From Acidimicrobiales bacterium (lineage in GTDB: Bacteria > Actinomycetota > Acidimicrobiia > Acidimicrobiales > Bog-793), in the NCBI GenBank assembly GCA_030037405.1, contig JASHRK010000324.1:1-6976 (forward strand): 6,976 bases of DNA, read 5' to 3'. Position 1 is the first letter of the stretch. Each line of letters opens with the position of its first letter. The translations under genes and the position numbers were made by a program. This document shows positions 5,479 through 6,976 of this stretch, piece by piece. Under the pieces are notes generated by a model. The model had not been told where the DNA came from, did not search any database, and saw nothing but the letters and a program-made list of their open reading frames with translations.

Positions 5479-5734
5479 TCAAGGCCGGATCTGCAACCGC
5501 ATCACCCACCGCCACTTCGCTATCTTCCGATCCCGCTCGAAGCCAAACTCCTCGAACAGGTCGGCCCAGGCCCCTCGCATAGGCCTTCGGGTTGTTGATG
5601 TTCGGCAGCTCCACCGGCGATCCGTTCTGGCACCAGCCGACGCATTCATCGCCGTCGTACACGAGGATCTGGTACACCGGGGTCTGGGGCGGCTGCTGGT
5701 GCATGGGTTTCCACCCCGAGGGCGTCGGCGACAC
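5479..5734 (-). pseudogene. GNAT acetyltransferase remnant with the central part deleted
   Basis: The first part, in one frame, reads YQILVYDGDECVGWCQNGSP and ELPNINNPKAYARG, an N-terminal GNAT region of the type with a GWCQ-G-P strand and an LPxIxN helix. Near 5565-5580 the coding moves to the next frame, which reads WADLFEEFGFERDRKIAKW to TGA 5481-5479, a typical GNAT C-terminus (aromatic LFEExGF, then a final WVMR strand). The middle, which should hold the acetyl-CoA-binding R/Q-x-x-G-x-G/A motif, is absent, so roughly 80-100 residues are missing (inferred from family length). The true N-terminus is also not visible. The protein cannot be functional as sequenced. The lesion is a deletion rather than a point change. 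Confidence 0.6.
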
Positions 5735-5748
5735 CCGGCGATGCCGGG
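5734..5748 (-). terminator. candidate hairpin terminator after the SnoaL-like gene
   Basis: CCCGGC-GAT-GCCGGG is a perfect 6-bp GC stem with a 3-base loop, 18 bases past the SnoaL-like stop on the minus strand. No T-run follows, which is common for actinobacterial terminators, so the call is tentative. Confidence 0.35.
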
Positions 5749-5766
5749 ATGGATGACGGCGACGGG

Positions 5767-6201
5767 CTATCCGGCGACTGACGCGTGCTCTGGCGTGGTC
5801 AGCTGGTCGATGATGGCCCCGCCGTCGAGCCAGATGTTCTCCCGGCTGATGAGCCCGTCGCGAAACTCCCAGACGTGGATCATCCGGAAGCTCACCCTCC
5901 GCCCGTTGCCGAACACGCCGAGAAACTCGCCCGGTACCGTCCCAGTCGTCTCGTGCTCGATGACGCAGAAGTCGTCGCCGTAGTAGCGGTGGACCGGGTG
6001 CATCGTCTCGGTCTGGAAGTTCTTCGTGAGGTACTCGTAGAAGCCCTGCGCCGCGTCCTTGCCGTGCAGCGGGCCCGTCGGCGAGCCGACGACGTCGTGC
6101 TCGACGTCGTCGGTGTACACCGCGACCGATCCTGCCGTATCCCCCGCCATCTCGGCAGCAATGTGCCGGTCGACCAGGTGGTCCATCTCTGATGGGTTCA
6201 T
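5767..6201 (-). CDS. SnoaL-like / NTF2-fold protein
   Basis: 144 residues from ATG 6201, preceded by AAGGAGG (6217-6211) nine bases upstream. The sequence has the NTF2-like pattern: an N-terminal helix pair (MDHLVDRHIAAEMAGD), a VAVYTDDVEHD strand for the early loading stage, GPLHGKDAAQGFYEYL, then strands ending FRMIHVWEFRDGLISREN. This arrangement is typical of SnoaL-like cyclases and related small-molecule-binding proteins of about 130-150 residues. Members act as hydrolases, isomerases or ligand binders; the substrate is unknown. It is divergent from the MarR gene, and its promoter carries the presumed MarR operator, so it is probably induced by a MarR ligand. The gene looks intact. Confidence 0.85.
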   Translation of the reverse strand: MNPSEMDHLVDRHIAAEMAGDTAGSVAVYTDDVEHDVVGSPTGPLHGKDAAQGFYEYLTKNFQTETMHPVHRYYGDDFCVIEHETTGTVPGEFLGVFGNGRRVSFRMIHVWEFRDGLISRENIWLDGGAIIDQLTTPEHASVAG

Positions 6202-6243
6202 CGTTACCCTCCTCCTTATATCGTCAGGAAACCGTACGAGTAG

Positions 6244-6272
6244 ATAGTATGGTAACCTTACTACTGTGTCAA
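6244..6272 (-). promoter_or_regulatory. sigma-70-type promoter of the SnoaL-like gene
   Basis: On the minus strand TTGACA (6272-6267), a 17-base spacer and TACTAT (6249-6244) form a near-consensus vegetative promoter. The start would fall near 6237, giving a leader of about 36 bases that contains the strong ribosome site. The -35 box overlaps the first codons of the divergent MarR gene. Confidence 0.75.
6245..6263. promoter_or_regulatory. MarR-type operator palindrome
   Basis: TAGTATGGTAACCTTACTA is an imperfect palindrome (TAGTATGG / CCTTACTA, 7 of 8 pairs, 3-base centre). It covers the spacer and most of the -10 of the SnoaL-like promoter and ends 2 bases before the MarR start codon. MarR dimers bind palindromes of this size, so binding here would block both divergent genes. 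The link is inferred from position and size. Confidence 0.65.
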
Positions 6273-6790
6273 GAGCACAGGGAGAACGAGAGCCGTACGT
6301 GGGAGCGATGATGAGGATCGCCCTTCAATGGGTGCTCGCTCGGATCTACGACGGCGTGGTCGCTGCCGGGTACGAGGACCTCAGCCGTGCCCAGGTCGGG
6401 ATGATCCGCTATCCCTCCGTGGACGGACTGCGACCTTCGGAGATCGCCGACCGGCTGCAGGTCACCAAACAGTCGGTGAACGACCTCCTCGGCGAGATGG
6501 AGGGGCGCGGTTACCTGGTGCGGCAGCCTGACCCCCGCGATGGGCGCGCCCGCGTCGTTCGCCTCACCCGAAAGGGCCAGCAGCTCGAAGAAGTCATCCA
6601 TGAAGCTGCCGGGGAGGCCGAGGCAGTGATCGCCGAGCTGCTCGGGCCCCGACGCTTTGCCGAGTTTCGCGGTGCACTCGTCGATGTTGCGGACCAGATC
6701 GCCGGGGGCACCCTCCCGCTGCGACACGCCGACGAAACGGACCCGTCGCAGTTCCGCACGCCAACGTCACCGCCAGTTTATGGACGCTGA
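6266..6790 (+). CDS. MarR-family transcriptional regulator
   Basis: 174 residues from GTG 6266. Residues ~54-104 are the winged helix: GLRPSEIADRLQVTKQSVND (helix-turn-helix), GEMEGRGYLVRQ, then the wing with the MarR signature DPRDGRARVVRLT. Helices before and after (residues 12-50 and 105-150) form the dimer and ligand-binding part. MarR proteins repress nearby genes until a phenolic or other small ligand binds. There is no ribosome site before GTG 6266, so translation is probably leaderless; ATG 6308/6311 behind GGGAG (6301-6305) is an alternative start, but it would cut into the first dimer helix. The last ~25 residues (after 150) are a charged, proline-rich tail. The divergent SnoaL-like gene and the intervening palindrome mark the likely target. 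Confidence 0.88.
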   Translation: MSRAQGEREPYVGAMMRIALQWVLARIYDGVVAAGYEDLSRAQVGMIRYPSVDGLRPSEIADRLQVTKQSVNDLLGEMEGRGYLVRQPDPRDGRARVVRLTRKGQQLEEVIHEAAGEAEAVIAELLGPRRFAEFRGALVDVADQIAGGTLPLRHADETDPSQFRTPTSPPVYGR

Positions 6791-6808
6791 GCCTTAATAA
6801 TTCCTTAC

Positions 6809-6841
6809 CCTCGGCCAGTCCTCGGCCAGTCCTCGGCCACC
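6809..6841. repeat. 11-bp tandem repeat, about 2.8 copies
   Basis: CCTCGGCCAGT is repeated at 6809-6819 and 6820-6830, with a third copy at 6831-6839 that ends differently. It lies 19 bases after the MarR stop in noncoding DNA. The remaining 6842-6976 shows no gene I can support. The repeat may be a slippage product or part of a terminator-like fold (GGCC can pair between copies). Confidence 0.6.
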
Positions 6842-6976
6842 TGGCGATCGCCTCGTCGTCACGCTCGACCGCTCACCGTGCCCGGCGTTGCTGGCTCCCA
6901 GCCCCACCTGGCGCAGCAGGCTTCCAGACGTGGCCGGGGTGACAGAAGAGACTGGTGAGTGGCCTCGATCACCTCG

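Noticed and set aside
6843..6852. GGCGATCGCC palindrome, also at 1772-1781
   Set aside because: Two copies of a GC-rich 10-mer in 7 kb is weak evidence for a meaningful element such as HIP1.
6940..6976. Possible gene start GTG 6940 at the right edge
   Set aside because: Only 12 codons are visible and there is no clear ribosome site.

Overview
The window is high-GC DNA that looks like an actinobacterial chromosome. Signs are GC-rich third codon positions, many GTG starts, a mycothiol-dependent-type enzyme gene, and a tRNA gene with no encoded CCA. No taxon below phylum can be supported.

Layout. The left edge holds a minus-strand pair: a 57-codon small ORF and a Crp/Fnr-family regulator cut off by the window end. 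A tRNA-Arg(ACG) gene follows at 962-1035. From about 1170 to 5735 lies an accessory stretch that is mostly wreckage. In order it holds: a plus-strand hypothetical gene with an in-frame stop and an internally inverted segment; an intact ribbon-helix-helix protein; an intact Xre/MbcA/ParS-type antitoxin followed by a RES-domain toxin interrupted by a TAG; remnants of a gene with a CDL motif; an HExxH metallopeptidase fragment; one intact DinB/maleylpyruvate-isomerase-family gene; a frame-broken XRE regulator plus nucleotidyltransferase pair; and a GNAT acetyltransferase that has lost its middle. The right edge returns to intact genes: a SnoaL/NTF2-like protein and a divergent MarR regulator, with a clear operator between the -35 and -10 of the SnoaL promoter.

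How the genes work together. The MbcA-RES pair and the XRE-nucleotidyltransferase pair are two toxin-antitoxin-like modules, and both appear disabled on the toxin side. The RHH gene looks like an orphan antitoxin. The MarR protein most likely controls itself and the NTF2-like gene. The most unusual structure is in the hypothetical pseudogene. Flipping the 128 bases between two 8-bp inverted repeats (1644-1651 and 1780-1787) restores one open frame with strong codon bias that runs into a well-formed C-terminus.

Several lesions are single-base indels in short homopolymers, so assembly or sequencing error must be excluded. The inversion, the internal deletion and the nonsense codons are harder to explain that way, and the neighbouring genes are intact.
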